A stretch of DNA of 64,000 bases, taken from NCBI GenBank assembly GCA_023402845.1, contig JAEYFP010000010.1, forward strand, positions 101,798 through 165,797, given 5' to 3'. This DNA is from Bacillota bacterium (GTDB lineage: Bacteria; Bacillota; Clostridia; Lachnospirales; Lachnospiraceae). Position 1 is the first letter of the stretch, and each line of letters opens with the position of its first letter. Shown in pieces: positions 18,003 through 26,159 of this stretch. A program made the position numbers and the translations under genes. Below the pieces are notes generated by a model. It searched no databases. It was not told the DNA's origin and saw only the letters and a program-made list of their open reading frames with translations.

Positions 18003-19115
18003 TTATGCCAGCCGCATATTTTCTATGGCAGTATAAATCTTGTCATCAAGAGAACGAATGATTTTGGCATCCTCGTTCTTCCAATAAAGATAAATGACAC
18101 CGTTCTGCGGCAGCTCCTGCCCGGCCAGCCTCTCAATTTTAATTTCACTTCCGTCCTGAAGAACAACGATTGCCTTTAAAATAGAACCAATATAAACCTG
18201 CTCCTTCACAATCGCCTTCAGGGAAAAGCCCTCAACCGGCTCCATGGAATACTGCATCCTTTCGGGTCTGACAGATACCGTTACCATTTCACCTTCTTTA
18301 AAGTCCCTGCCGCCTCCTGTAATCAAGCCGCTTTCCACCGTCACCTGGACCAAATTTCCGTTCACCAGCTTCACTCTTCCGTCAAACAGATTCGTCTCGC
18401 CGATAAAAGAGGCTACAAATCTTGTGGCGGGCTTCTCATAGATTTCTTCCGGCGTGCCGACTTGCTGCAGCACTCCGTCGTTCATAACCGCTATGCGGTC
18501 ACTCATGGATAACGCTTCCTCCTGGTCGTGTGTCACATAAATAAATGTGATTTTTAATTTTCTCTGCAGGCGTTTTAATTCCAGCTGCATCTGCTTGCGG
18601 AGCTTTAAATCAAGCGCCCCCAGCGGTTCATCCAAGAGGAGCACCCGCGGCTCGTTGATCAATGCCCTGGCAATGGCGACACGCTGCTTCTGCCCGCCGG
18701 AAAGTTGGGAGGGATACCGTTTTTCAAAGCCGCCCAGCTGTACCATCTCCAGCATTTCCATCACACGGGTTTGTATCTTTGCTTTTGATGCTTTTTTCAC
18801 CTTCAGGCCATAGGCAATATTGTCAAATACCGTCATATGCGGAAATAGAGCATAGGTTTGAAAAACCGTATTGACATTACGTTCAAAGGGCTGTTTATTT
18901 TCAACATTTTCCCCTTCTACGAGGATTGTTCCGCTTGTAATGTCTTCAAATCCGGCAACCATGCGCAGCGTCGTCGTCTTTCCGCACCCGGATGATCCCA
19001 GCAGTGTCAGAAATTCTCCTTCATAGATGTCCAGATTCAGATCTCTGACAACTGTGTTGTCCTCTCCGTATACCTTATTCACATTTTTAATTGCAACAAT
19101 AATCGTTCTTTCCAC
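18003..19115 (-). CDS. potA: Spermidine/putrescine ABC transporter ATPase PotA (copy 2)
   Basis: Cytoplasmic ATPase of the second importer, 370 aa. I place the start at a GTG (19115). GAGG lies 7 nt upstream, and the longer in-frame reading to 19184 would run through the terminator hairpin at 19166-19199. Motifs are Walker A GSSGCGKTTT, the Q-loop in TVFQTYALFPHM, signature LSGGQKQRVAIARAL, Walker B VLLLDEPLGALD and THDQEEA, with a TOBE-type C-terminus. First gene of potA2-B2-C2-D2-ALDH-amidohydrolase. Its leader holds a promoter followed by a terminator-like hairpin. Confidence 0.93.
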   Translation of the reverse strand: MERTIIVAIKNVNKVYGEDNTVVRDLNLDIYEGEFLTLLGSSGCGKTTTLRMVAGFEDITSGTILVEGENVENKQPFERNVNTVFQTYALFPHMTVFDNIAYGLKVKKASKAKIQTRVMEMLEMVQLGGFEKRYPSQLSGGQKQRVAIARALINEPRVLLLDEPLGALDLKLRKQMQLELKRLQRKLKITFIYVTHDQEEALSMSDRIAVMNDGVLQQVGTPEEIYEKPATRFVASFIGETNLFDGRVKLVNGNLVQVTVESGLITGGGRDFKEGEMVTVSVRPERMQYSMEPVEGFSLKAIVKEQVYIGSILKAIVVLQDGSEIKIERLAGQELPQNGVIYLYWKNEDAKIIRSLDDKIYTAIENMRLA

Positions 19116-19165
19116 CCTTACACCTCGCTTTAATTCCCTGCTCTGTTTATTTGAAAAAATCTTAA

Positions 19166-19199
19166 CAAAAAGCGACGAAACCAAATGCAGCTTCGTCGC
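19166..19199 (-). terminator. Intrinsic terminator / attenuator upstream of potA2
   Basis: The 8-bp G+C-rich arms 19172-19179 and 19192-19199 enclose a 12-nt loop and are followed on the minus strand by TTTTTG. It could end the aguB-aguA-luxR transcript. It also lies between a predicted promoter (19228-19256) and the potA2 start 51 bp downstream, so it may work as an attenuator. Confidence 0.75.
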
Positions 19200-19227
19200 C
19201 TTTTATAATTACTATTTATGTTATAAA

Positions 19228-19256
19228 ACTATAAACCATATCTTTTCAGGAAACAA
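19228..19256 (-). promoter_or_regulatory. Candidate sigma-A promoter of the potA2 operon
   Basis: On the minus strand TTGTTT (19251-19256) and TATAGT (19228-19233) have 17-bp spacing. It is upstream of the terminator-like hairpin, giving a leader of roughly 105 nt. Confidence 0.5.
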
Positions 19257-19330
19257 TCATCCGCCTTAATTATCTTTCTACTCTTTTTGGATTATTTTCC
19301 TCGACCACTCTGTCCTTTTTCCGTCTTTTT

Positions 19331-20077
19331 TCAGTCTTTTTCCAAAATTTTTTTAAATAACTGCACGCGGCTGCTTACTCCAAGCTTGCGATAAATATTC
19401 AGAGAATGCTTTTTAAATGTATTCACACTGATCACAAGCTCCTCGCATATTTCTTCCTTCTCTTTTCCTTCCATCATGCACTGCAGCACCATTTCCTCCC
19501 TTTTTGTCAGATGAAAGTCCTCCGCTGCTTCAAGAATTGTCCATTTCCTGGGATTGTGCATCCGTTTGTTTCTCTCCATGCTTAGACGCAGGGATAAATG
19601 ATCCCGCAGCATATCCACAAGAAAAATATCATCATACTCAAAATTATCCTTGCCAATCGTCCGGTAAAGCGTTGCCACTCCTAAAAATTGTTTTTCCCGT
19701 GCCAGAATGATCTGCATGGAATAGTGCCAGTTATTCGGCTTATATACTTTTTTGTAATACTCACTGGCCTTTCGTTTCTCATCATCAATGATGTCCGTCT
19801 CACGATAGACCATGCTCTTTCCGCCGTATAAAATTCCTCTGCTGTAATCCAGCTCATCATATTCGCCGGATACACAGTCGCAGTTATATGCAATGGGCAC
19901 CTCCAGTCCGGTTTCTTTTGTTTCGGAGGCAAGATAGAAATCGGCTGCATCAAAATCAATCATCATTTTCAGCCGTTCCAAAAAAGACCCCCTCATTTCG
20001 CGTTCGTCGGGTGTCTCATAAATTTTGTAGATGATGCTGTTAAGCACAAGCCAGTCATTCGTGTCTAAGGTTTTCAT
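19331..20077 (-). CDS. LuxR-type (HTH) transcriptional regulator of the agmatine/polyamine cluster
   Basis: DNA-binding regulator, 248 aa. The C-terminal 65 residues form a LuxR/GerE helix-turn-helix (LTKREEMVLQCMMEGKEKEE, then ISVNTFKKHSLNIYRKLGVS). The N-terminal 170 residues have no hydrophobic segments and look like a soluble sensor domain, possibly GAF-like; I cannot name a ligand. The ATG overlaps the aguA stop by 4 bases (ATGA) and has AAGGAGG upstream, so it is translationally coupled to aguA. By position it probably controls agmatine/putrescine genes, similar in concept to AguR, which is also LuxR-type in other Firmicutes but membrane-bound there. Confidence 0.85.
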   Translation of the reverse strand: MKTLDTNDWLVLNSIIYKIYETPDEREMRGSFLERLKMMIDFDAADFYLASETKETGLEVPIAYNCDCVSGEYDELDYSRGILYGGKSMVYRETDIIDDEKRKASEYYKKVYKPNNWHYSMQIILAREKQFLGVATLYRTIGKDNFEYDDIFLVDMLRDHLSLRLSMERNKRMHNPRKWTILEAAEDFHLTKREEMVLQCMMEGKEKEEICEELVISVNTFKKHSLNIYRKLGVSSRVQLFKKILEKD

Positions 20078-21195
20078 AGTCTTCCTCCTTCTGTCTTTCT
20101 GCGTTTTGGCTGCTGCTGTGTGATGCAGTGAATATTTCCTCCTCCGTAGACAATTTCTCTTGTAAAGACCCCAACCGCCTTTTTATCGGGAAACAGCTTT
20201 TGAATCTGTTCCAATGCGAGACCGTCGTTTTCATCCCCATACTGAGGTACGACGACTCCGTCATTTACAATCAGAAAATTCAGATAGGAGGCAATGCACA
20301 AATCACCCGGCCTGCGGGGGATACTTTCTCCGCTGTCATCCAGCCGGAAGTCTTCTCCGATCCGGACCTCCTCCTTCGGACAGCAAACACGGTGTACCTT
20401 CAGCTTTCTTCCTTTGGCATCCGTCATTTGAAGAAGCTGCTCATAGCTGCGCTGTGCCGTCTCATAAAACGGAGACTGCACCCTGTCGGTAAAAATGCAA
20501 GCCACTTCACCCGGTCTGATAAAACACGCGACATCGTCAATATGTCCGTTTGTCTCCTGCGGATCAATCCCGTTCTTCAGCCAAAGAACCTTGCTGCAAT
20601 TCAAATAGGCGCACAGCATTTCTTCTATTTGTGTTTTTGACAAATGAGGATTCCTGCCCTCGCTCAGCAGACACATTTCCGTTGTCAGCACTGTCCCTTC
20701 TCCATCCACATGGATGGAACCGCCCTCCAGAATAAAACTTTCCGTGCGGTAAGAATCAATTCTTTCCAACTCACATATTTTTCCCGCAATCTGATCATCC
20801 AGATTCCACGGAAAATAAAGTCCGTCAAAAAGTCCGCCCCATGCGTTAAATTTCCAATCACAGGCTCTTAATTCTCCTTTGCCGTTTATTAAAAATGTCG
20901 GCCCCGTATCTCTTGCCCACGCATCATTGCTGCTCATCTCCACCACGGCAATCTGCTCCGGCAGCCTGCTCCGGCAATTTTTATACTGGACGGCCGATGT
21001 CAGCATCACTACTTTGGCAAATTGGCTGACTGTCTTTGCGACCTCGGCAAAAGCATCCTGCGCATTCTTGCCCCCATTCCTCCAATTGTCCGGCCTTTCC
21101 GGCCAAATCATCCATACCTGCTCCTGCTCCTCAAATTCTCCCGGCATCCAAAACCCGTCTTGCTTTGGTGTGCTTCCAATGATTTTTGCCGCCAT
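20074..21195 (-). CDS. aguA: Agmatine deiminase
   Basis: Hydrolyses agmatine to N-carbamoylputrescine and ammonia; cytoplasmic, guanidino-modifying superfamily. 373 aa, normal length. Clear marks are the start PKQDGFWMPGEFEEQEQVWM, the WARDTGPTFLING segment (substrate Asp and Arg), the GGSIHVDGEG His block, NGHIDDVACFI, and the catalytic Cys near the end in GGGNIHCITQQQP. It lies 35 bp after aguB and overlaps the regulator gene. Together with AguB it forms the two-step route from agmatine to putrescine. The GGAGG site is unusually close to the ATG (2 nt), but the family N-terminus supports this start. Confidence 0.96.
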   Translation of the reverse strand: MAAKIIGSTPKQDGFWMPGEFEEQEQVWMIWPERPDNWRNGGKNAQDAFAEVAKTVSQFAKVVMLTSAVQYKNCRSRLPEQIAVVEMSSNDAWARDTGPTFLINGKGELRACDWKFNAWGGLFDGLYFPWNLDDQIAGKICELERIDSYRTESFILEGGSIHVDGEGTVLTTEMCLLSEGRNPHLSKTQIEEMLCAYLNCSKVLWLKNGIDPQETNGHIDDVACFIRPGEVACIFTDRVQSPFYETAQRSYEQLLQMTDAKGRKLKVHRVCCPKEEVRIGEDFRLDDSGESIPRRPGDLCIASYLNFLIVNDGVVVPQYGDENDGLALEQIQKLFPDKKAVGVFTREIVYGGGNIHCITQQQPKRRKTEGGRL

Positions 21196-21230
21196 ATCCT
21201 CCTGCCTTTCCGCTGTCAGCAGCCGTTTTC

Positions 21231-22091
21231 TTATTTTCCGTGAGAGGACAGTATTTCATACATCTTCGGTCTCCTGTCACGAAAAACTCCCCATTCCCGC
21301 CTTCTTTGAGAAATTTTATCCAAATCAAGCTCCTGAACCAGCACACCTTTGTCTGTCCGATTTAACTCCTGTAAGAGTTGACCGGTCTCATCCGTAATAA
21401 ATGAGGATCCGTAAAAGGTCATGCTGGAATCCCGGACTGTTTCTGTTCCGATCCTGTTGGAAGCAATGACCGGCATAAGATTAGCTGCGCTGTGTCCCTG
21501 CATACATCTTTGCCAGTGCTCCTTGGAGTCCAGTTCCAGGGTTGGTTCGCTGCCGATCGCGGTCGGATAGAGCAATAATTCCGCTCCGAGCAGCGCCATT
21601 GCCCTGGCCGCTTCCGGAAACCACTGATCCCAGCAAATTCCGACGCCTATTTGGGCATACCTGGTCTTAAAGACTTTAAAACCGGTGTCTCCCGGTGTAA
21701 AATAAAATTTTTCGGCATAAGGAAGTCCATCCGGAATATGAGTCTTTCGATAGCATCCCAGCACACTTCCATCCGCATCAATCACTGCAACGCTGTTAAA
21801 TGCTGTATTTCCTGCTTTTTCATAAAAACTTACCGGAATTACAACCTGCAGCTCCCGGGCTATTTTCTGAAAATGCAGGATGGCGGGATTTGTGTCCGGT
21901 TCTGTCGCCAGCTCATAATATTGAAAATCCTGTTTCTGGCAAAAATAAGGCGTCTCAAACAGCTCCTGCAGCAGAATGATATTAGCGCCAAGCCCTGCTG
22001 CCTCTCTCACCAATTCCTCCGCCGTCTTTAAATTTTGTTTAAGATCCCATCCGCATGTCATTTGTGTTGCCGCTGCTTTTACGATTCTCAT
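21231..22091 (-). CDS. aguB: N-carbamoylputrescine amidase
   Basis: Nitrilase-superfamily amidase that cleaves N-carbamoylputrescine to putrescine, CO2 and ammonia. 286 aa. The catalytic triad is visible: Glu in LLQELFETPY, Lys in YRKTHIPDG and Cys in GVGICWDQWFPEAAR. The C-terminal region with TDKGVLVQELDLDKI is typical. It is first in the aguB-aguA-luxR unit, with GGAGG 9 nt before the ATG. Its leader has a predicted promoter and a strong hairpin. Confidence 0.96.
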   Translation of the reverse strand: MRIVKAAATQMTCGWDLKQNLKTAEELVREAAGLGANIILLQELFETPYFCQKQDFQYYELATEPDTNPAILHFQKIARELQVVIPVSFYEKAGNTAFNSVAVIDADGSVLGCYRKTHIPDGLPYAEKFYFTPGDTGFKVFKTRYAQIGVGICWDQWFPEAARAMALLGAELLLYPTAIGSEPTLELDSKEHWQRCMQGHSAANLMPVIASNRIGTETVRDSSMTFYGSSFITDETGQLLQELNRTDKGVLVQELDLDKISQRRREWGVFRDRRPKMYEILSSHGK

Positions 22092-22140
22092 CCCTACAGT
22101 TCCTCCTTCGCAGTAATTTTCTATGGAACAAAAATTCTCA

Positions 22141-22189
22141 TCAAATAAAAATAGGCAGTCATATCCTCACGGACATCACTGTCTATTTT
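22141..22189 (-). terminator. Strong terminator-like hairpin in the aguB leader
   Basis: The arms at 22148-22166 and 22171-22189 pair over 19 positions with two mismatches and one G-U, around a 4-nt loop. On the minus strand the base of the stem runs into TTTTTATTT. It lies between a predicted promoter and the aguB start, so it could be an attenuator. It would also stop read-through from the upstream dapF-like gene. Confidence 0.75.
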
Positions 22190-22215
22190 GTCTGTCTATT
22201 GACTTTATTATAATT

Positions 22216-22244
22216 ATCATACTATATCTTTGCGTTTTTGTCAT
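22216..22244 (-). promoter_or_regulatory. Candidate sigma-A promoter of the agu operon
   Basis: On the minus strand ATGACA (22239-22244) and TATGAT (22216-22221) have 17-bp spacing, each one base from consensus. The position is between the dapF-like stop codon and the leader hairpin. Confidence 0.6.
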
Positions 22245-22275
22245 CCCCGATATTTTTCCATTACAAAACTGATTT

Positions 22276-23118
22276 TCAAAAGAAGGAGGCCGCAAGCTGA
22301 ATTTCTCCGATATACGTAACTGCTCCTGTCAGGGATACGGAACCGTCCTCATTTACCAAAACCTCAAGCGTTCCCCCCGGCATATGGACCGCCACAGCCG
22401 CATCAGTAAGACCTATTTTATAAGCGGCAGCCGCAGCCGCACAGGCACTTGTTCCGGAAGCCAGCGTGTAGCCTGCACCTCGTTCATAAATTTCTATTTG
22501 CAGGTTACTCCTGTCAATTACATGGCAAAGCTGCAAGTTCATCCGTTCCGGAAACTGCGCGGCATGCTCCACATAAGGGCCCAAATCAAGCACCTCCTCT
22601 TTTGTCACCTTCTCCATCATGATGACACAATGCGGATTGCCGACGGACACACACGTCACATTATAAAGCTTATCCCGAAACATCATGGAATCGTTGATAA
22701 TTTCCCGCTCCTCGCCCACTACGGGTATTTGCCCTGATGCGAAAGATACCTTTCCCATATTGACGCGGATATCTGTTCCCCGCAGGTTCAAAAACTCCAC
22801 CTCAACCACTCCTCCAAGCGTTCCGAGCAAGAAGGGACTTTTTCTCAGATATCCTTTATCCAACAGATATTTACCGAAAATACGGACGCCGTTTCCCGAC
22901 TTCTCCGCTTCAGATCCATCCGGATTAAAGATTTTCACATGTATCGTATCATCCTTAAAAAACGGACCGTATAAAATGCCGTCGGAGCCCACCCCAAAAT
23001 TCCGGTCACAGATTTGTATGATTTTCTCCTTTGTCAAATCAATGTCGGACCGGTTTGGATCAATCACAAGATAATCGTTTCCAAGCCCCTGATATTTGCT
23101 CATCGTCAATGCTTCCAT
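22276..23118 (-). CDS. Diaminopimelate epimerase-family protein with Ser/Ser at the catalytic Cys sites
   Basis: DapF-fold protein, 280 aa from the ATG at 23118, which has AGGAG 7 nt upstream. Family marks are MSKYQGLGNDYLVID, the NPDGSEAEKSGNG loop, SVGNPHCVIMM, YERGAGYTLASGTSACAAAA and HMPGGTLEV. True DapF uses two cysteines as acid/base: one directly before GNG and one before G(S/T)G. Both positions are serine here (KSGNG and ASGTS). The fold and substrate-carboxylate-binding parts are kept, so it may be an epimerase/racemase with altered chemistry, or no longer a meso-DAP epimerase. It is not obviously in an operon with the agu genes downstream. Automatic annotation would call it dapF. 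Confidence 0.8.
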   Translation of the reverse strand: MEALTMSKYQGLGNDYLVIDPNRSDIDLTKEKIIQICDRNFGVGSDGILYGPFFKDDTIHVKIFNPDGSEAEKSGNGVRIFGKYLLDKGYLRKSPFLLGTLGGVVEVEFLNLRGTDIRVNMGKVSFASGQIPVVGEEREIINDSMMFRDKLYNVTCVSVGNPHCVIMMEKVTKEEVLDLGPYVEHAAQFPERMNLQLCHVIDRSNLQIEIYERGAGYTLASGTSACAAAAAAYKIGLTDAAVAVHMPGGTLEVLVNEDGSVSLTGAVTYIGEIQLAASFF

Positions 23119-23219
23119 GCAAATACTCCTAATTATCATCTTCTCTTTCAGTATATAAACGCGATCTGAAAGATATGACATCGTACTTACTCAGTCAGAC
23201 GAGAAACAAAGGAAAGTGC

Positions 23220-23855
23220 TCATTTCAACCGTTTTATGCTCTCCTGCTTTGAAAAAACGCAGCCGCAGTAATTCTGCCGGTACAAACCGTATTTTTGAGA
23301 CAAAGCAACCGACTGCCGGTAGCCATCCCGCTTTTTAAAATCAGAGGGAAGATACACAATTCCAATATTCTCTCCGATCCGCTGTCCGATATCATTCAGC
23401 TTTGCCGCATTTTTTAGAGGACTGATCGAAAGAGTTGTCGTGAAATAGTCGTAGCCGCCCTTCTTTGCCAGACAGGCAGCCTCCCGAAGGCGCAGTTCAT
23501 AGCAGCGAAAGCAGCGTTCTCCACCCTCCGGTGCCTGCTCAAGCCCCCTTGACAATTCCAAAAAACGTTCCGGCTCATAGACTCCTTCCACAAATGAAAT
23601 TCCACAGCCAAATTCCTCATTCAGCATTCCGATCAGACGCCTCTGCTCCTCCGATCTTTTTTGAAATTCCTCCTCCGGCCCGATATTCGGATTATAGTAA
23701 AACACCGTCAATTCAAAATAAGGCGCAAGGTACAGTAAAACATAGCTGCTGCATGGTGCGCAGCAGCTATGTAAAAAAAGCCTCGGCTTTTCCTCTCTTT
23801 TTTCAATTTCACAAAGAAGCTTATCCAATTCTTTCTGATAATTCACCACATTCAT
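23220..23855 (-). CDS. queH: Epoxyqueuosine reductase QueH
   Basis: Catalyses the last step of queuosine tRNA modification, reducing epoxyqueuosine to queuosine, as the non-QueG enzyme class (former DUF208). 211 aa from the ATG at 23855. Conserved cysteines for the Fe-S/metal centre are visible in HSCCAPCSSYVL, GGERCFRCYELRL and NYCGCVFSKQES. The chosen start overlaps the 3' end of the upstream EAL gene by 35 bp with GGGG upstream. A longer in-frame reading to 23948 would overlap it far more and lacks family support. Confidence 0.9.
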   Translation of the reverse strand: MNVVNYQKELDKLLCEIEKREEKPRLFLHSCCAPCSSYVLLYLAPYFELTVFYYNPNIGPEEEFQKRSEEQRRLIGMLNEEFGCGISFVEGVYEPERFLELSRGLEQAPEGGERCFRCYELRLREAACLAKKGGYDYFTTTLSISPLKNAAKLNDIGQRIGENIGIVYLPSDFKKRDGYRQSVALSQKYGLYRQNYCGCVFSKQESIKRLK

Positions 23856-26139
23856 TGTCTTTCCCCATATTATATTTTTCGATAAACGTCTCAATCGGAA
23901 CCGGTCTGGAATACAGAAAGCCCTGTGCATAAATGCAGCCGATCTCAAGCAGCATTTTTACCTGCTCCGGTGTTTCCACACCCTCGCAGATCACCCGAAC
24001 ACCAAGTCCCTCGGCCATCTCCACTATTTTTCTCAGAATCCACTTGCCCGGATCGCTTGTTTCGGTCTTATCCAAAAATCCCCTGTCGATTTTCAGCACA
24101 TCAAACGGCATATCCCGCAGCAGATTCAAGGAAGAATAACCCGAGCCAAAATCATCAATCGACAGCTCCATATTCAATTCCTTCAGCTGCTTCATGACAT
24201 CTAACATCCGCTCACGTTCATGAAAAAAAACGGTTTCCGTCAGTTCCAGCTCCACAAGACCCTTTGGGATTTTATACTTTAAAAGAATCTGCTGCACATG
24301 AAGCGTGTATCCCGGATCATGCAGCAGGTAGCGTGACTGGTTAATTGAGACGGGATAAACTTCCCGCCCTTCATCCAGCATTTGACGTAAATATCCGCAA
24401 ATCCGCTCAAGCATATAAAAATCTATTTTTTCGATAAACCCATTTTTTTCAAATATCGGAATGAACTCATTCGGAGGGATGATCTGGCCGTCTCTCTTCT
24501 TCCAGCGCACCAGCGCTTCCGCACCGGCGATCTTATCCTCCTTCATATTCCACTTCGGCTGTAAATAAGGGACAAATTCTCCGGCCTCCAGAGCTGCTTC
24601 CATTTTAGATTCCACATCCTCGCGCTTTCTTGTCTCCTCCATCAGACTCTCCTGATAGCCGCCTACCAGATCCTTCGAATTGGTATTGACAGATTTCCTT
24701 GCAAGGTTTGCTTTATCCATCATGCCCGAAATATCTTCCTCATAGTCATTGACAGTATAATATCCGCTTTTGATCCGGACGGGGTAAGTCATATGGATTG
24801 CACTTGCCGCTTTGCTCAGGCGATCTTCCAAAAAACGCTTCCGTTCCCTGTCACGGCCGTCATTTACAGCCAGACAAATAAAACAGTCCGCGCTGATTCT
24901 TGCAAACGTCTCATTATAGCTGAAACTCTCCCTGGAGGCCTCAACCATTGCCCGCAGCAGCAGATCTGCCTTTTGATGCCCATAACCCTCATTGATATAA
25001 CGGAAATTTAAAATATCAAAGCAAATAATGACATAAGGCAGCTCGCGATATTCCTTCAGCAGCTCCGATGCCTTCATTTTAAAATGATTTTCATTCGGTG
25101 CATCGGTCAGCACATCTCTGTATACGAGTTTTGCAATCTGCTTTTGATCCTCACTTACAAATTTTTTAACGGCATTAGCCAGAAACAGCAGTAACAAAAT
25201 GAGTCCGACTGCACAAACGACTGCCTCAAGCACGGCGGGGCTTACCAGACGGTTGATTTCGCTCCTGGAAACACGATAAATAAGATTGACTCCCTCAGTC
25301 TTTGGCAGCGGCATATAAAATAAGTAAATCCCGCCATCATCCGGTTCGACCTTCATACTGCCCGCCTCACCTGCCGCGAGACTTTGTCTGAGGGACGATT
25401 CAAAATCCGCAGCCTTCCCTTCGTCGGAAATATGAGCCATGATCTGCATATAAAAATTGCTGTGTCTGATCTCCTGTTCATCCGATACCGCAGTAGAGGC
25501 AATGACCACACCGTTATCATCAATGAGGTAACCTTCGGCCACCTGCATCAGATAACCGGAATTCAGCCCGTCAAACAGCTTTTCGGTCTGATCGGCCCCG
25601 ATCACATAACCCCGCACAATGCCGTCTGTGACAATGGGAGCAATCAGAGAAAAGGCAATATTCTCTTCAAAAAATTGTTTATCTACATAAACATCCTTCG
25701 TCTCAGCCGCATTCAGCTCCGCCATGAGTGAAGACAGATCTGCAGAAGAAACCTCGCCTGTTGTATCATAAAGTGTGCCTGAGAGATCCAGATAAAATAC
25801 TTGATCAAACAGTTCTTTTTGCTTAAACTCCGACAGAGTCTCCAAAATATCAGCTTCCGTTCTTACCTTACTTTTAGAAAAATTCTCCGCCTCCAGGCGC
25901 ATCACCTGACAGTTTTTTTCAAGAGTTCTTCCAAGCACCTGGGCACCGAACTGTGCCTGAGAATAAACGGAATCATAGGCAAGCTGTCCGCAGGTATGTA
26001 TCGCACTGTAGATGTGAAAGCCGCAAATACCGACACTAATCAGGAATAAAACCAAACAGACAGCAGACAGTCTGATAATTTTATACTCCGGTATCCTTCT
26101 CTTTTTTTGCCTTTTTGCCGGTGTCTTCTTATTAGCCAT
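23821..26139 (-). CDS. Membrane sensor with degenerate GGDEF and EAL domains (c-di-GMP phosphodiesterase)
   Basis: Membrane-bound signalling protein, 772 aa. A lysine/arginine-rich N-terminus precedes a membrane segment at about 25-45. An extracytoplasmic sensor of about 250 residues follows (Cache-like by length and pattern), then a second segment at about 307-327. The GGDEF-like domain at about 340-500 has FARISADCFIC where the GGDEF signature should be, so cyclase activity is unlikely. The EAL domain at about 515-760 keeps EALVRWKK, ELTET, DDFGSGYSSL, KIDRGF and EGVET, so c-di-GMP hydrolysis is likely. The GGDEF part may bind GTP and regulate the EAL part (inferred). The sensed signal is unknown. 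Confidence 0.9.
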   Translation of the reverse strand: MANKKTPAKRQKKRRIPEYKIIRLSAVCLVLFLISVGICGFHIYSAIHTCGQLAYDSVYSQAQFGAQVLGRTLEKNCQVMRLEAENFSKSKVRTEADILETLSEFKQKELFDQVFYLDLSGTLYDTTGEVSSADLSSLMAELNAAETKDVYVDKQFFEENIAFSLIAPIVTDGIVRGYVIGADQTEKLFDGLNSGYLMQVAEGYLIDDNGVVIASTAVSDEQEIRHSNFYMQIMAHISDEGKAADFESSLRQSLAAGEAGSMKVEPDDGGIYLFYMPLPKTEGVNLIYRVSRSEINRLVSPAVLEAVVCAVGLILLLLFLANAVKKFVSEDQKQIAKLVYRDVLTDAPNENHFKMKASELLKEYRELPYVIICFDILNFRYINEGYGHQKADLLLRAMVEASRESFSYNETFARISADCFICLAVNDGRDRERKRFLEDRLSKAASAIHMTYPVRIKSGYYTVNDYEEDISGMMDKANLARKSVNTNSKDLVGGYQESLMEETRKREDVESKMEAALEAGEFVPYLQPKWNMKEDKIAGAEALVRWKKRDGQIIPPNEFIPIFEKNGFIEKIDFYMLERICGYLRQMLDEGREVYPVSINQSRYLLHDPGYTLHVQQILLKYKIPKGLVELELTETVFFHERERMLDVMKQLKELNMELSIDDFGSGYSSLNLLRDMPFDVLKIDRGFLDKTETSDPGKWILRKIVEMAEGLGVRVICEGVETPEQVKMLLEIGCIYAQGFLYSRPVPIETFIEKYNMGKDNECGELSERIG

Positions 26140-26159
26140 TTTTGTTCCCCATCACTGCC

